Shown here: piece by piece, positions 25,795 to 33,526 of the stretch
How positions within the stretch are numbered: position 1 is the stretch's first letter
How the letters are laid out: each line of letters opens with the position of its first letter
From: Aporhodopirellula sallentina SM41
Lineage (GTDB): Bacteria > Planctomycetota > Planctomycetia > Pirellulales > Pirellulaceae
Direction: 5' to 3'
Length of the DNA: 41,816 nucleotides
Assembly: GCF_000346505.1 (NCBI RefSeq)
Contig: NZ_ANOH01000411.1
Coordinates: forward strand, 1 to 41,816
The notes under the pieces: model-generated
Database searches by the model: none
Told to the model about the DNA's origin: nothing
What the model saw: only the letters and a program-made list of their open reading frames with translations
Translations under genes and position numbers: made by a program

Positions 25795-26057
25795 TGACGT
25801 AGCGATTGGCGGGGGAGGGAGGTGGGACGCTGCGTCTTCGAGCCGAGGGAGTGGCGTGCCGAAAAAACGGAGCGAGCGTGCGGGGGAGTGATCCGTGGCG
25901 GAGGTCGCTTGGGGGTTTACTACCGCACTGCGACAAATTGTACGCCTAAATTTCCGCAGATTTGCGGAAATCGGGTGCCCTGAACCAAAGTCACAATGCT
26001 TTGACGGAAATCGGAAACCCTATGGAATTGGGTGAGGGCGACGCGAGCGGAACCGAC

Positions 26058-26125
26058 GTAGCGAAACTCGCCGAGAGTTTCGGCAGGGGGCGTGGGGTGC
26101 CGAATGTCTGGGCGACATTCGCTAC
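26058..26125. repeat. REPIN-like element, family 1, complete
   Basis: GTAG head at 26058, CTAC end at 26125. Left hairpin arms CGAAACTC and GAGTTTCG around GCCGA; right hairpin arms CGAATGTC and GACATTCG around GCCCA (minus-strand reading). 68 bp, middle part unlike the other copies. Confidence 0.82.
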
Positions 26126-26154
26126 GGTGTTCGGTGTTTGTTTTGCGCATGAGA

Positions 26155-26189
26155 AAACCCTGCCGGAGGTTGAGCCTGCGGCAGGGTTT
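26155..26189 (-). terminator. Intrinsic terminator of pgk
   Basis: Perfect 11-bp stem AAACCCTGCCG / CGGCAGGGTTT with a 13-nt loop, starting 27 bp behind the pgk stop codon on the minus strand and running into TTTTCTC. Confidence 0.8.
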
Positions 26190-26216
26190 GGATGCGAAGA
26201 CGTTTTGCGGTGAGGC

Positions 26217-27410
26217 TTACGCTTCGTCGAGCAAGTCGACTGCGGCGAAGGATTGGCCTTCGAGCATCGCCAGCGACGCACCACCACCGGTGCTGACGTG
26301 GCTGACCTGTTCGGCGAACCCGAGTTGCTCGACTGCTGCGGCACTGTCGCCACCGCCGATAATGCTGGTTGCATCGCTGTCGGCGACCGCTTGCGCGACG
26401 GCTTTGGTGCCTTCGTCCATTGGTGGTTTTTCGAACACGCCCATCGGTCCGTTCCAGACGACCGTTTTGGCATCTTTGATGATTTCGCTATAGGCTTTGG
26501 CGGTTTCCGGGCCAATGTCGAGGCCTTCCATGCCGTCCGGAATTTCGCCGGCTTTCACGACCGCTTTGTTGCATCCGGCGATATTACCGAAATCGTCGCC
26601 GCAGTGGGTGTCTGATGGCAGGTGCAGTTTTCCGTCGCTCTTGGCGAGCAGTTCTTTTGCCAGATCGACTTTGTCTTTTTCGACCAAGCTGTTGCCGACC
26701 TTGCCGCCTTGGGCGAGCGAGAACGTGTAGGCCATCGCGCCGCCGATGAGGATCGCGTCGCAAATGCCGAGCAGGTTGTTGATCACGTTGATCTTGTCGC
26801 TGACTTTGGCACCGCCGAGGATGGCGACGAAGGGGCGTGCCGGTGTGCTGATCGCATCGGAGAGGTACGCGATTTCTTTGGCGACGAGGTGTCCGACGAC
26901 GCGTGGTTTGCCCGACATGGCTTCCGGTACGGCGACCATCGAGGCGTCTTTGCGGTGGCAGGTTCCGAACGCGTCATTGCAGTACACGTCGGCCATCGCG
27001 GCGAGCTTGCCGGCGAATTCGGCATCGCCTTTTTTCTCGCCCGGGTTGAAGCGAAGGTTTTCGAGCACGAGGACTTCGCCTTCGCCGAGTGCGGCGGCCT
27101 TGGCGGTGGCATCATCGCCGACCGTGTCTGCTGCGAAATGAACAGTGCTGCCGAGCAATTCACCCAAACGAGTGGCAGCGGGTTGCAGAGAAAACTTTTC
27201 GTCGCCTTCGCCACCGGTGGGGCGTCCGAGGTGGCTCATCAGGATGAGTTTGCCGCCGCGGTCCACCACGCTTTTGATGCTGGGCAATGCCATGCGGATT
27301 CGGCGGTCGTCGGTAATGGCGAGGTTTTCATCGAGTGGGACGTTGAAATCGACCCGCATCAGGACGGTTTTGCCTTGGACTTCGGTTTGGTCGATCGTTT
27401 TCTTGGCCAT
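26217..27410 (-). CDS. pgk: Phosphoglycerate kinase
   Basis: 397 residues from the ATG at 27410, the family's usual length; GGAG lies 11 nt upstream. Interconverts 1,3-bisphosphoglycerate + ADP and 3-phosphoglycerate + ATP in glycolysis and gluconeogenesis. Family motifs: [12 protein letters not shown] (substrate site), [64 protein letters not shown] and the nucleotide-binding [13 protein letters not shown]...[13 protein letters not shown] near the C-terminus. The reading frame upstream to 27596 has no support. An intrinsic terminator follows, and no other glycolytic gene is adjacent, so it appears monocistronic. Confidence 0.97.
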   Translation of the reverse strand: MAKKTIDQTEVQGKTVLMRVDFNVPLDENLAITDDRRIRMALPSIKSVVDRGGKLILMSHLGRPTGGEGDEKFSLQPAATRLGELLGSTVHFAADTVGDDATAKAAALGEGEVLVLENLRFNPGEKKGDAEFAGKLAAMADVYCNDAFGTCHRKDASMVAVPEAMSGKPRVVGHLVAKEIAYLSDAISTPARPFVAILGGAKVSDKINVINNLLGICDAILIGGAMAYTFSLAQGGKVGNSLVEKDKVDLAKELLAKSDGKLHLPSDTHCGDDFGNIAGCNKAVVKAGEIPDGMEGLDIGPETAKAYSEIIKDAKTVVWNGPMGVFEKPPMDEGTKAVAQAVADSDATSIIGGGDSAAAVEQLGFAEQVSHVSTGGGASLAMLEGQSFAAVDLLDEA

Positions 27411-27701
27411 CGGAAAAAGTGCTCCGGTTGATTGGAAAAAAGCAGGGAAGTTCGAAATCGGATTGATGTTCATTCGAGCGGGCGGCCCAGTATCGGACAG
27501 ATTCCTGCGGTCGCGAAGGGGACGATGCTTTTTCGATCTCTCCGTCACGGTTTCCTCACGTCTCACTATCCGCATAACCGAAACCAGAGAGTGCATCCCT
27601 GCGGTCCGTTGTGAACGAATTGCAGTCGGTGCCGGTCTGTCGCGACCTTGGTGGAACGAGTCGCGACGGCGCCGTGAGGTGAACGCTACTTTTTTGCAAG
27701 T

Positions 27702-28697
27702 ATGGGGGCGGTGCTGGTGATATCCACACCCGTGATGGACGACTTGTGCACGCGCTTTACGTTGCGATTGATCCGGACGCTGGTCGCCGGCTGCTCAATC
27801 TGGATCGTGTTGGCGGGAAATCTGCACGCTCAAAACACCCCTGCTCGCCGATTTCCGTCGGTTCCCCGGTGGGGCGGCAACGCGGAGGAAGAGCCGCGGG
27901 TCGGATCTGCGGCTCATCGTCGTTCCATCATCAACTCGTTGCCGTTGGATCGTCTGACCCCGGCCGCTCGCACGCAGATTCTCGAAATCGCCGAGAACCC
28001 GACGCTGTTTCGGCAACTGCCCAGCCAAGCGATCACGTGCGATCGTGACATGTTCTTGTTCCTGACCCGCAACCCAGATGTATTGGTCGGGTTGTGGGAT
28101 TTGATGGAAATTACCAAGGTCCAGAGCCGCCGTTTGGGGCCGTACCAGATCGAAGCCCAAGACGGCGTCGGGACGGTGTGTAGCGTCGATTTGGTTTACG
28201 GCGACGCGTCGCAGCATATTTTTGTCGTCGACGGATCATACGACGGAAAAATGACGCCCACGCCGATCCGCGGCAAAGGCGTCTTCGTGCTGCACTCCAG
28301 CTACGCGAAAGGCTCCGACGGGCAAACGACCGTGTCGGGAACGCTCGATTGTTTTGTGCAACTCGAAAGCCTCGGCATCGATCTGATCGCCCGCACGCTC
28401 AGTCCAATCATCGGACGATCGGCCGACAGCAATTTCATGCAAACCGCCCATTTTATCGCTCAGGTGAGCCAGTCGAGCAGCCATAACCCGTCGGCGATGT
28501 TGGACATTGCCGACCGGTTGCCTCAAGTCGAGCCGCCGATCCGAAAAGCTTTCGCCGACACGATTGTCACTGTCGCCCGCCGAGGCCAGCCCGCTGGCCG
28601 CAGCTCGTCGACCCGATCGACCGTGGCCGATTCGAGCAATCAGGAATCCAGCGAAATGGCGCGTTCGGATTCGCGAGCAAACGCCTACAACCGCTGA
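27702..28697 (+). CDS. Secreted protein of unknown function
   Basis: 331 residues from the ATG at 27702; the ATG at 27735 (residue 12) is an equally good start. A hydrophobic stretch (about 22-42, [22 protein letters not shown]) ending in HAQ looks like a signal peptide. The body (about 75-290) has a pattern of alternating helices and strands ([61 protein letters not shown]) that I recall only from uncharacterised planctomycete proteins. The last about 40 residues are Ser/Arg-rich and look disordered. No catalytic motif is apparent. It is divergent from pgk; a REP hairpin follows 72 bp behind its stop. Confidence 0.8.
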   Translation: MGAVLVISTPVMDDLCTRFTLRLIRTLVAGCSIWIVLAGNLHAQNTPARRFPSVPRWGGNAEEEPRVGSAAHRRSIINSLPLDRLTPAARTQILEIAENPTLFRQLPSQAITCDRDMFLFLTRNPDVLVGLWDLMEITKVQSRRLGPYQIEAQDGVGTVCSVDLVYGDASQHIFVVDGSYDGKMTPTPIRGKGVFVLHSSYAKGSDGQTTVSGTLDCFVQLESLGIDLIARTLSPIIGRSADSNFMQTAHFIAQVSQSSSHNPSAMLDIADRLPQVEPPIRKAFADTIVTVARRGQPAGRSSSTRSTVADSSNQESSEMARSDSRANAYNR

Positions 28698-28769
28698 CCA
28701 AATGACAGGCGCAACCAGAGCCGCCGAGACTTCGGATGGGAGCAAGAGAGACAGAGTGTTGCGATGCAC

Positions 28770-28792
28770 GTAGGGCCGTCTTTCCAAGACGG
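28770..28792 (+). repeat. REP hairpin, family 2 (GTAG head, TCC loop)
   Basis: GTAG (28770-28773), GG, then a perfect stem CCGTCTT / AAGACGG around loop TCC (28776-28792). 72 bp behind the stop of the secreted hypothetical gene, so it may also mark the mRNA end. Confidence 0.7.
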
Positions 28793-28840
28793 ACAGGCAA
28801 GACGGTTGGGCAGCCAGACAGGCAAAACGTAGAGGGCGAT

Positions 28841-28923
28841 GGGCTGGGCTGGCATCTGCTGGGCTGGGCATCCGCTGGGCTGGGCATCTGCTGGGCTGGG
28901 CAGAGCTGACATCTGCTGGGCTG
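28841..28923 (+). repeat. Minisatellite, unit GGGCTGGGCATCTGCT
   Basis: Four units and a partial fifth: 28841-28860 (with a 4-bp insertion), 28861-28876, 28877-28892, 28893-28917 (with a 9-bp insertion) and 28918-28923. Open on the minus strand as Pro/Ala/Ser-rich peptide, which I take as chance. Confidence 0.8.
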
Positions 28924-29053
28924 TTCCGAAACGCGAACCGACGCAGCCGGAATCGCCAGAAATCGGAAACCCTTTGCAAATGAAAATGCTCGATTCCATC
29001 CGAGTCATTTTGAACAACGTGATTGCCACGCCCGCGGGGGCGATTCACGTTAC

Positions 29054-29086
29054 GACCGCGGCTCTTCGACCCAGAGAGCCGCGGTC
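29054..29086. terminator. Strong hairpin, possibly bidirectional terminator
   Basis: Perfect 12-bp GC-rich stem GACCGCGGCTCT / AGAGCCGCGGTC with a 9-nt loop. No T tract on either side. It lies between the ends of two convergent genes (stops at 28697 and 29367). Confidence 0.45.
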
Positions 29087-29366
29087 AACGCACAGGTTTG
29101 CATTCACAACGCAAAGGCTTGCTGCCGGATTTTCCACCGTCCGGTGATGAAGATTCGCCGGAGATAAAGATTCGCCCGGTTTTGAAACCCTGTCGGCTGG
29201 GAAGCCTGTCTGCGGAAAATCCTGTCTGCCGAGCACGCGACGCCGGGTGCGCACCTGCGCATCGGTCGATGTTTGGTTGCCCACATGCGGGCGCTTTGTC
29301 GCAGGTGTCAGGTGGCTGGGGTGCTGGCGATGGCAACCGAGTGAACGTTTTTTTGCGACCGCCGAT

Positions 29367-30335
29367 TTACCCGTGGTTCGATGAGGCCTCTGCGCACGCC
29401 TGAGCGTTTTGATATTCGAATTTCAAACGCAGGATCTCAGCCATCTCGCCGAGTTGCCGTAGGGAATCGCAGTGAGCGGTGAATCGCAAACGCGGACGCA
29501 GCGAATCGGTTAACGCCCGCCCGCCGACTAGCAAAACGACGTCATCGGCCAGCGATTCGGCCATCCGATTTTGCCTGGCGACAAAAGTGTCTTCGTCATC
29601 GATCGACGAAACGCTCAGCCAAACCAGATGCGGGCGACAGTCCACCGTTGCCTGGATAAAACTCTCGAGCGGCAGTTGATTGCCCAGGCTGGTCGCTTTC
29701 CAGCCAACCTCACGCAGGGTCAGTTCCACCAGAGCGGTCGGCAGTTGATATGGATCGCACATGGGCGACCCGCCGATTGCCACCGGCGCATCCTCAGCGA
29801 CCGGTGGCAGGGAACTGTTGAGGTCGAAAATCAAACGCAGAGCGACGTCACACGCCCTGCGTTCCTGGTAAACGTCGATCTCTTCGCACTGCCACGCCTT
29901 ACCAACGCCGTGCATTGCGTCGGCAATCAAGCACTCCGCCGCCTGACTGCGAGACGCCCCCTCGTCGACCATCTCATAGAGCAGGCCGCGGCAGGTCTCA
30001 AACTCACCGCGAGCCAAGGCGTCGCGAAAGCACTGGTTTCGAGGAGATTTTTTTCCCTCCAAGCAGACGTGCCTCGTCGGCAGCATCTTCGGCAAACCCA
30101 ACGTTTCCGGCTTGCAAAGACTCCTCTGCGAGGTCGCTAGGAAACGCTGCAACGCTTCGAGAGAAATTTTTCGGTGGCCTCCAGCCGTTTTTTGGCTGCA
30201 AATGGCACCGCAATCGCACCACCGCTTTACGGACGACTCGCTGACGCTCAGGGCGCAAGCGACTTGTTTCGGCGAAAAGAGTGGTTGTTCTGCAGCCAAT
30301 TTGGGAATTTCGGCGAGAGTTGATGACGGACGCAA
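29367..30335 (-). CDS. MerR-type HTH regulator with degenerate cobalamin-binding-like domain (CarH/LitR-like)
   Basis: 322 residues from a TTG at 30335, directly after an in-frame stop; no ATG precedes residue 84, so a TTG (residue 1 or 13) is needed. Residues 20-68 are a MerR winged helix (FSPKQVACALSVSESSVKRW, TAGGHRKISLEALQRFL). Residues 100-175 fit the four-helix cap of CarH: Trp 148 and Glu 158 have the ten-residue spacing of its Trp and Glu. Residues 183-305 fit a B12-binding Rossmann domain (LTLREVGWKATSLGNQLP, VVLLVGGRAL). However, the His after Glu 158 is Arg, and the axial His of the D/E-x-H-x-x-G motif is Tyr 196 (CDPYQLP). Fifteen Cys occur, with CDCGAIC in the HTH. It is probably a repressor or activator sensing something other than adenosylcobalamin light chemistry, or binding B12 atypically. 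It is divergent from a sigma factor and separated from it by shared TGAACG boxes. Confidence 0.85.
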   Translation of the reverse strand: MRPSSTLAEIPKLAAEQPLFSPKQVACALSVSESSVKRWCDCGAICSQKTAGGHRKISLEALQRFLATSQRSLCKPETLGLPKMLPTRHVCLEGKKSPRNQCFRDALARGEFETCRGLLYEMVDEGASRSQAAECLIADAMHGVGKAWQCEEIDVYQERRACDVALRLIFDLNSSLPPVAEDAPVAIGGSPMCDPYQLPTALVELTLREVGWKATSLGNQLPLESFIQATVDCRPHLVWLSVSSIDDEDTFVARQNRMAESLADDVVLLVGGRALTDSLRPRLRFTAHCDSLRQLGEMAEILRLKFEYQNAQACAEASSNHG

Positions 30336-30351
30336 CTAGAAAACGATCATC

Positions 30352-30476
30352 TTGAACGTGTGTACCCAGCGGGTGAACGTTTTTCGGACGAATTTGATCG
30401 TTTCGATGCAGTGTATGTCAGCGTCAATTCGGAATTTCCAAAGTGAACGAATGAATCAAAACTGAAAAACGTTCAT
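30352..30476. promoter_or_regulatory. Cluster of TGAACG boxes between regulator and sigma gene
   Basis: TTGAACGTG (30352-30360, weak), GTGAACGTTTTTC (30373-30385), GTGAACGAATGAA (30443-30455) and, on the minus strand, ATGAACGTTTTTC (30464-30476). Together with the palindrome at 30538-30573 and a further GTGAACGTTTTT at 29341, just behind the regulator's stop codon, they form an operator-like array. The likely binder is the adjacent MerR-like protein (inference). Confidence 0.65.
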
Positions 30477-30503
30477 TTTTGTAAAAAAAGATCACTCTTC
30501 CGC

Positions 30504-30532
30504 TTGCCTATCATCACCCGCACGCATATACC
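30504..30532 (+). promoter_or_regulatory. Candidate sigma-70-type promoter of the sigma-factor gene
   Basis: TTGCCT (30504-30509), 17-bp spacer, TATACC (30527-30532); four of six matches to consensus in each hexamer. Transcription would start near 30539, the left edge of the palindrome, leaving a leader of about 105 nt. Confidence 0.5.
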
Positions 30533-30537
30533 TGAGT

Positions 30538-30573
30538 GCAATGAACGTTTTCAGGAATGAAAACGTTCATTGC
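30538..30573. promoter_or_regulatory. Perfect 15-bp inverted repeat (double TGAACGTTTTC box)
   Basis: Arms GCAATGAACGTTTTC (30538-30552) and GAAAACGTTCATTGC (30559-30573) around AGGAAT. Each arm is one TGAACGTTTTC box. It overlaps the predicted transcription start of the sigma gene, where a bound dimer would block polymerase; it could also fold in the mRNA leader. Confidence 0.75.
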
Positions 30574-30644
30574 CTGTCGTCTCAGTTTGCAGCCTGCGGC
30601 GTTTACTAATGTTCAGTCTTGTCGAGCAGCTTTAGGTCACGAAT

Positions 30645-31721
30645 ATGAGTTCCTCAACCAAGTCCAAGTCTCGAAAGGCGGCCTCCCAGCCGAATCAGTT
30701 CGAAGGTTTGACGGCATCGTCCGTCGCCGCCCGAATGCCTGCTTGGGTGCAGTGCACGGAGCTGGCGGTGCCGATCGCCGAGACTCGCGATCAGGTCCGC
30801 AATTTGGAAAACGCGACCCCGGAAGAATTGCGGGTGATCACGAAACAACGTCTGCGGCAAGAGATCGACTTCATCGGCAACGAACGTTTCAGTTCGGCCC
30901 GAGAAGGCAAACGAATCTTCGCCGAAGAACTCGGTTTGGCGGAGCGACAGACTGCCCTCGGGATTGCCGCGATCCGACGCAGCGGTGTGGATTTGCCGAT
31001 CCACCTCGGACGGTTGTGCGAAGCCCCGTTGCTCAAACCCGAACAGGAACGTTTGCTGTTCGAGCGGATGAACTATCTGCTCCAACAAGCGGCGATCCAC
31101 CGCAGCGTTCTGAACCCCGATCGTCCTTCACGTCATCGTCTCGAGTTGATTGAACTGTACGTGGCACTCGCGGATTGGCATCGCGACCGGATCGTGGAAG
31201 CCAATTTGCGTTTGGTGTTCTCGATCGTGAAGAAGTTCGTGAATCCGAACAACAGTTTTGACGAACTGCTCAGCGATGGGATCGTTGCCTTGATCCGTGG
31301 CGTCGAGAAGTTCGACTTTGACCGTGGTTTCCGTTTCAGTACCTACGCGACGCAGGTCGTTCGCCGAAACGCGTACCGTACCGTTGTCCTGCGACAGCAA
31401 GAACGCCAGAAAGTCATGGGAGGATTGCAGGACATGGATATCGACATCGGTGAAGAAGAACGGGAATCGGCAATCAGTGAAAAACGATGGCACGAGTTGC
31501 GAAGTCGTTTGAGCGTGATGCTCGGTGATTTGGACCGTCGCGAGAAGTTCATCATCCGTGCACGGTTCTCACTCGGATCACACCGCCGCGTTCACACCCT
31601 TCAATCTCTCGCTGATCGTTTGGGCGTTTCGAAAGAACGCGTGCGTCAGCTTGAGCGACGTGCGATGGATAAACTGCGTGCGATGGCCGGTACGACGGAC
31701 TTGGCCGAACTGGAAGGTTAA
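30645..31721 (+). CDS. Alternative sigma-70 family RNA polymerase sigma factor
   Basis: 358 residues. Region 1.2-like helix about 125-150 (LCEAPLLKPEQERLLFERMN); region 2 about 182-250, nearly complete: VEANLRLVFSIVKKFVNP (2.1-2.2), FDELLSDGIVALIRGVEKFD (2.2-2.3), FRFSTYATQVVRRNAYR (2.3-2.4, promoter melting and -10 contact); region 4 about 295-348 with the -35 helix-turn-helix (TLQSLADRLGVSKERVRQLE). Region 3 is replaced by a short acidic linker (about 258-280), unlike housekeeping SigA. The N-terminal about 120 residues are unlike region 1.1 and may be specific to this lineage. No anti-sigma gene is adjacent; control probably comes from the divergent regulator via the operators between them. 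Confidence 0.93.
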   Translation: MSSSTKSKSRKAASQPNQFEGLTASSVAARMPAWVQCTELAVPIAETRDQVRNLENATPEELRVITKQRLRQEIDFIGNERFSSAREGKRIFAEELGLAERQTALGIAAIRRSGVDLPIHLGRLCEAPLLKPEQERLLFERMNYLLQQAAIHRSVLNPDRPSRHRLELIELYVALADWHRDRIVEANLRLVFSIVKKFVNPNNSFDELLSDGIVALIRGVEKFDFDRGFRFSTYATQVVRRNAYRTVVLRQQERQKVMGGLQDMDIDIGEEERESAISEKRWHELRSRLSVMLGDLDRREKFIIRARFSLGSHRRVHTLQSLADRLGVSKERVRQLERRAMDKLRAMAGTTDLAELEG

Positions 31722-31779
31722 CCGCGTCGCGGGTTCGGTCTCAGCGTTCCGAACACGGCCGACTGTTTTAGAAATTACT

Positions 31780-31838
31780 GTAGCGAAACTCGCCAAGAGT
31801 TTCGGCAGGGGGGGCTAGGATCGCCGCATGTCTTGGCG
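31780..31838. repeat. REPIN-like element, family 1, right end missing
   Basis: Left end intact (GTAG at 31780; arms CGAAACTC and GAGTTTCG around GCCAA). The right REP stops at CATGTCTTGGCG and lacks the closing arm and CTAC. Confidence 0.75.
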
Positions 31839-31853
31839 GGCTGTTGATTTATT

Positions 31854-31919
31854 CGTTTAATGGGCATCCGTAGACGACCTACTTTCCACTGCACGTCGCC
31901 TACGGCTACCGGTTAAACG
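31854..31919. repeat. CGTTTAA element, family 4, copy 1
   Basis: 66 bp with inverted ends CGTTTAATGG and CGGTTAAACG. Its last 26 bp (31894-31919) are identical to 31978-32003. The centre differs from copy 2. Confidence 0.7.
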
Positions 31920-31936
31920 CAATACCGTTCAATTTT

Positions 31937-32003
31937 CGTTTAACCCGTGCCCGAAGGGTAGGTTGCGTTCCGTCAAGCGTCGCCTACGGCTACCGGTTAA
32001 ACG
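31937..32003. repeat. CGTTTAACC element, family 4, copy 2
   Basis: 67 bp with inverted ends CGTTTAACCC and CGGTTAAACG, in the same orientation as copy 1 and 17 bp behind it. Small internal hairpin GCCCGAAGGG near the left end. Confidence 0.72.
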
Positions 32004-32033
32004 AAAACAGGTTGACTCTTGATTAAATCGACA

Positions 32034-32093
32034 AACCGCCAAGAGTTTCGGCGGAGAGCGTTGATGGCCGGATGTCTTGGCGACATTCGCTAC
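32034..32093. repeat. REPIN-like element, family 1, left end missing
   Basis: Right end intact (GGATGTCTTGGCGACATTCG, then CTAC at 32090-32093). The left REP begins within its loop and lacks GTAGCGAAACTC. Confidence 0.75.
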
Positions 32094-32113
32094 GGCCTTT
32101 GATGCTGACGAGA

Positions 32114-33520
32114 CTACGCCAAAATGCCTTCGACGACGTGGCCGTGGATGTCGGTCAGCCGCATGTCTCGGCCGCTGTAGCGGTAGGTCAGTTTCTTGTG
32201 ATCGAAGCCGAGCAAATGAAGGATGGTGGCGTGCAGGTCGTGAACGTGCACCCGATCCTCGACGGCGGACAGACCGACCTCGTCGGTGGTACCGTGAACG
32301 TGACCTGATTTGACTCCCCCGCCGGCCATCCAAATGGTGAAGCCGTCGTCGTGGTGGTCGCGGCCGGGTTTCGGACCGACGGGAAGCTGCACCGTTGGGG
32401 TTCGCCCCATTTCTCCGCCCCAGATAACGAGCGTGTCCTCCAGCATTCCGCTTTGTTTCAAATCGCCCAGCAACGCGGCGAGCGGCCCGTCACATTCTTT
32501 CGCCAGGCGACGGTGCCCGACTGCGATGTTCGCGTGCGCATCCCACGGTTGTCCCGCACCGTGATAGACCTGCACGTAACGCACGCCGCGTTCGACCAAG
32601 CGTCGCGCGATCAGCAATTGCCTGCCCTGCTGCGTGTCCCCGTATGCGTCGAGCACATGAGCGGGTTCGCGGCTGACGTCGAACGCATCGGAGGCTTCTC
32701 CCTGCATCCGAAACGCGAGTTCGAGCGACTGAATACGCGACTCGAGAGCATGGTCCCCGGGACGATCGGCGAGGTGCATCGCGTTGAGTTTCTGGACCAG
32801 TGAGATCTGTTCGCGTTGTTGCTTGGCGAGCAGGTATTCGTTCTGAATGTTCGCCACCAACAAATCCGGATCGTTGTACTGCGAATCAACATACGTGCCT
32901 TGATAGATCCCCGGCAGGAAAGCACTCCGCCAATTCGCGGTCGCTGCGGTGGGTAAACCTTTGGGGCACATTGCCACGAATCCGGGCAGGCTTTGGTTCT
33001 CCGTTCCGAGCCCGTACAACGCCCATGAGCCGACGGCCGGACGAGGGCGAACAATGTCGCCGCAATTCATCATCAGCAGTGCCGGTTCATGATTGGGAAC
33101 ATCGGTCACCATCGACCGGATCACGCACAAGTCGTCGGCGTGCTTGGCGAGCTTGGGAAACAGTTCGCTGATCTCGATTCCCGATTTTCCGTGTTTGCTG
33201 AATCGAAACGGTGACCCATGAGCCACACCGCCGAGACGCCGGTCCTTCTCGAGTTGTTTCGAGAGAGTTTTGCCTTGCATCTTCTGCAGCATCGGTTTGG
33301 GATCGAACGTATCGATCTGCGACGGTCCGCCGTTAGCAAAAATATGGATGACCCTTTTTGCACGAGCCGGATGGTGTGGCTGGCGAGGGGCGAGAGAGTC
33401 GCCGCCGGTGTTGATTTCTTCGGCGAGCAAGCTCGATGCGGCGAGCATCCCCAACCCCATCCCTGATTGTTGCAGGAGACTGCGCCGGGAAGGCAGCCGG
33501 CAGGTTTCATGGCGAGTCAT
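32114..33520 (-). CDS. DUF1501 family protein with twin-arginine signal (pair 2)
   Basis: 468 residues. Twin-arginine signal SRRSLLQQSGMGLGMLAASSLLA. Complete DUF1501 body: KRVIHIFANGGPSQIDTFDPKP, LRRLGG-like region, VPNHEPALLMMNCGDIVRPRPAVGSW, LPGFVAMCPKGLP, YVQVYHGAGQPWDAH, DTLVIWGGEMGRTP, GRDHHDDGFTIWMAGGGVKSG, and the C-terminal LTYRYSGRDMRLTDIHG. It is clearly a paralogue of the protein at 20916-22364 but of another subgroup: FANGGPSQIDTFDPKP here against LHMTGSPPNLDMFDYKP there. The gene starts 6 bp behind the second PSD1 gene, so the two form one operon and probably one exported complex. Confidence 0.92.
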   Translation of the reverse strand: MTRHETCRLPSRRSLLQQSGMGLGMLAASSLLAEEINTGGDSLAPRQPHHPARAKRVIHIFANGGPSQIDTFDPKPMLQKMQGKTLSKQLEKDRRLGGVAHGSPFRFSKHGKSGIEISELFPKLAKHADDLCVIRSMVTDVPNHEPALLMMNCGDIVRPRPAVGSWALYGLGTENQSLPGFVAMCPKGLPTAATANWRSAFLPGIYQGTYVDSQYNDPDLLVANIQNEYLLAKQQREQISLVQKLNAMHLADRPGDHALESRIQSLELAFRMQGEASDAFDVSREPAHVLDAYGDTQQGRQLLIARRLVERGVRYVQVYHGAGQPWDAHANIAVGHRRLAKECDGPLAALLGDLKQSGMLEDTLVIWGGEMGRTPTVQLPVGPKPGRDHHDDGFTIWMAGGGVKSGHVHGTTDEVGLSAVEDRVHVHDLHATILHLLGFDHKKLTYRYSGRDMRLTDIHGHVVEGILA

Positions 33521-33526
33521 CGGCGT

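Larger units (their letters stand above)
25795..26216. other. Intergenic region with inverted repeat, REPIN and pgk terminator
   Basis: No gene. Contains an inverted repeat ATTTCCGCA/TGCGGAAAT with a 4-nt loop (25950-25971), the family 1 REPIN at 26058-26125 and the pgk terminator at 26155-26189. The phrase GAAATCGGAAACCCT near 26010 recurs near 28960, where it follows the minisatellite. Confidence 0.6.
28698..29366. other. Intergenic region with REP, minisatellite and strong hairpin
   Basis: About 670 bp without a supported gene. Holds a family 2 REP (28770-28792), a 16-bp-unit minisatellite (28841-28923), a 12-bp-stem hairpin (29054-29086), a direct repeat of AAGATTCGCC (29149-29158 and 29167-29176) and a GTGAACGTTTTT box (29341-29352). 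Open frames here are made by the repeats and biased composition. Confidence 0.6.
31722..32113. other. Intergenic repeat cluster
   Basis: About 390 bp between convergent genes, filled by two truncated family 1 REPINs enclosing two family 4 elements. A weak inverted repeat GTTCGG/CCGAAC (31733-31754) close behind the sigma gene could be its terminator. No gene is supported. Confidence 0.65.

Noticed and set aside
26622-27431. 269-codon open frame opposite pgk
   Set aside because: Shadow of the strongly conserved pgk gene; the translation is rich in Asp, Gly and Val without family motifs.
27411-27596. N-terminal extension of pgk to 27596
   Set aside because: All pgk motifs begin after the ATG at 27410, which has a ribosome binding site; the upstream 62 codons show no conserved character.
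28567-29048. Minus-strand ORFs with repeated PAQPSRCP/SPADA peptides
   Set aside because: Translation of the minisatellite and flanking repeats; no start signal or domain.
30557-31153. 198-codon frame beginning in the sigma-gene leader
   Set aside because: Overlaps the sigma-factor gene in another frame, Arg/Ser/Pro-rich translation with no domain, and its start lies in the palindromic operator.
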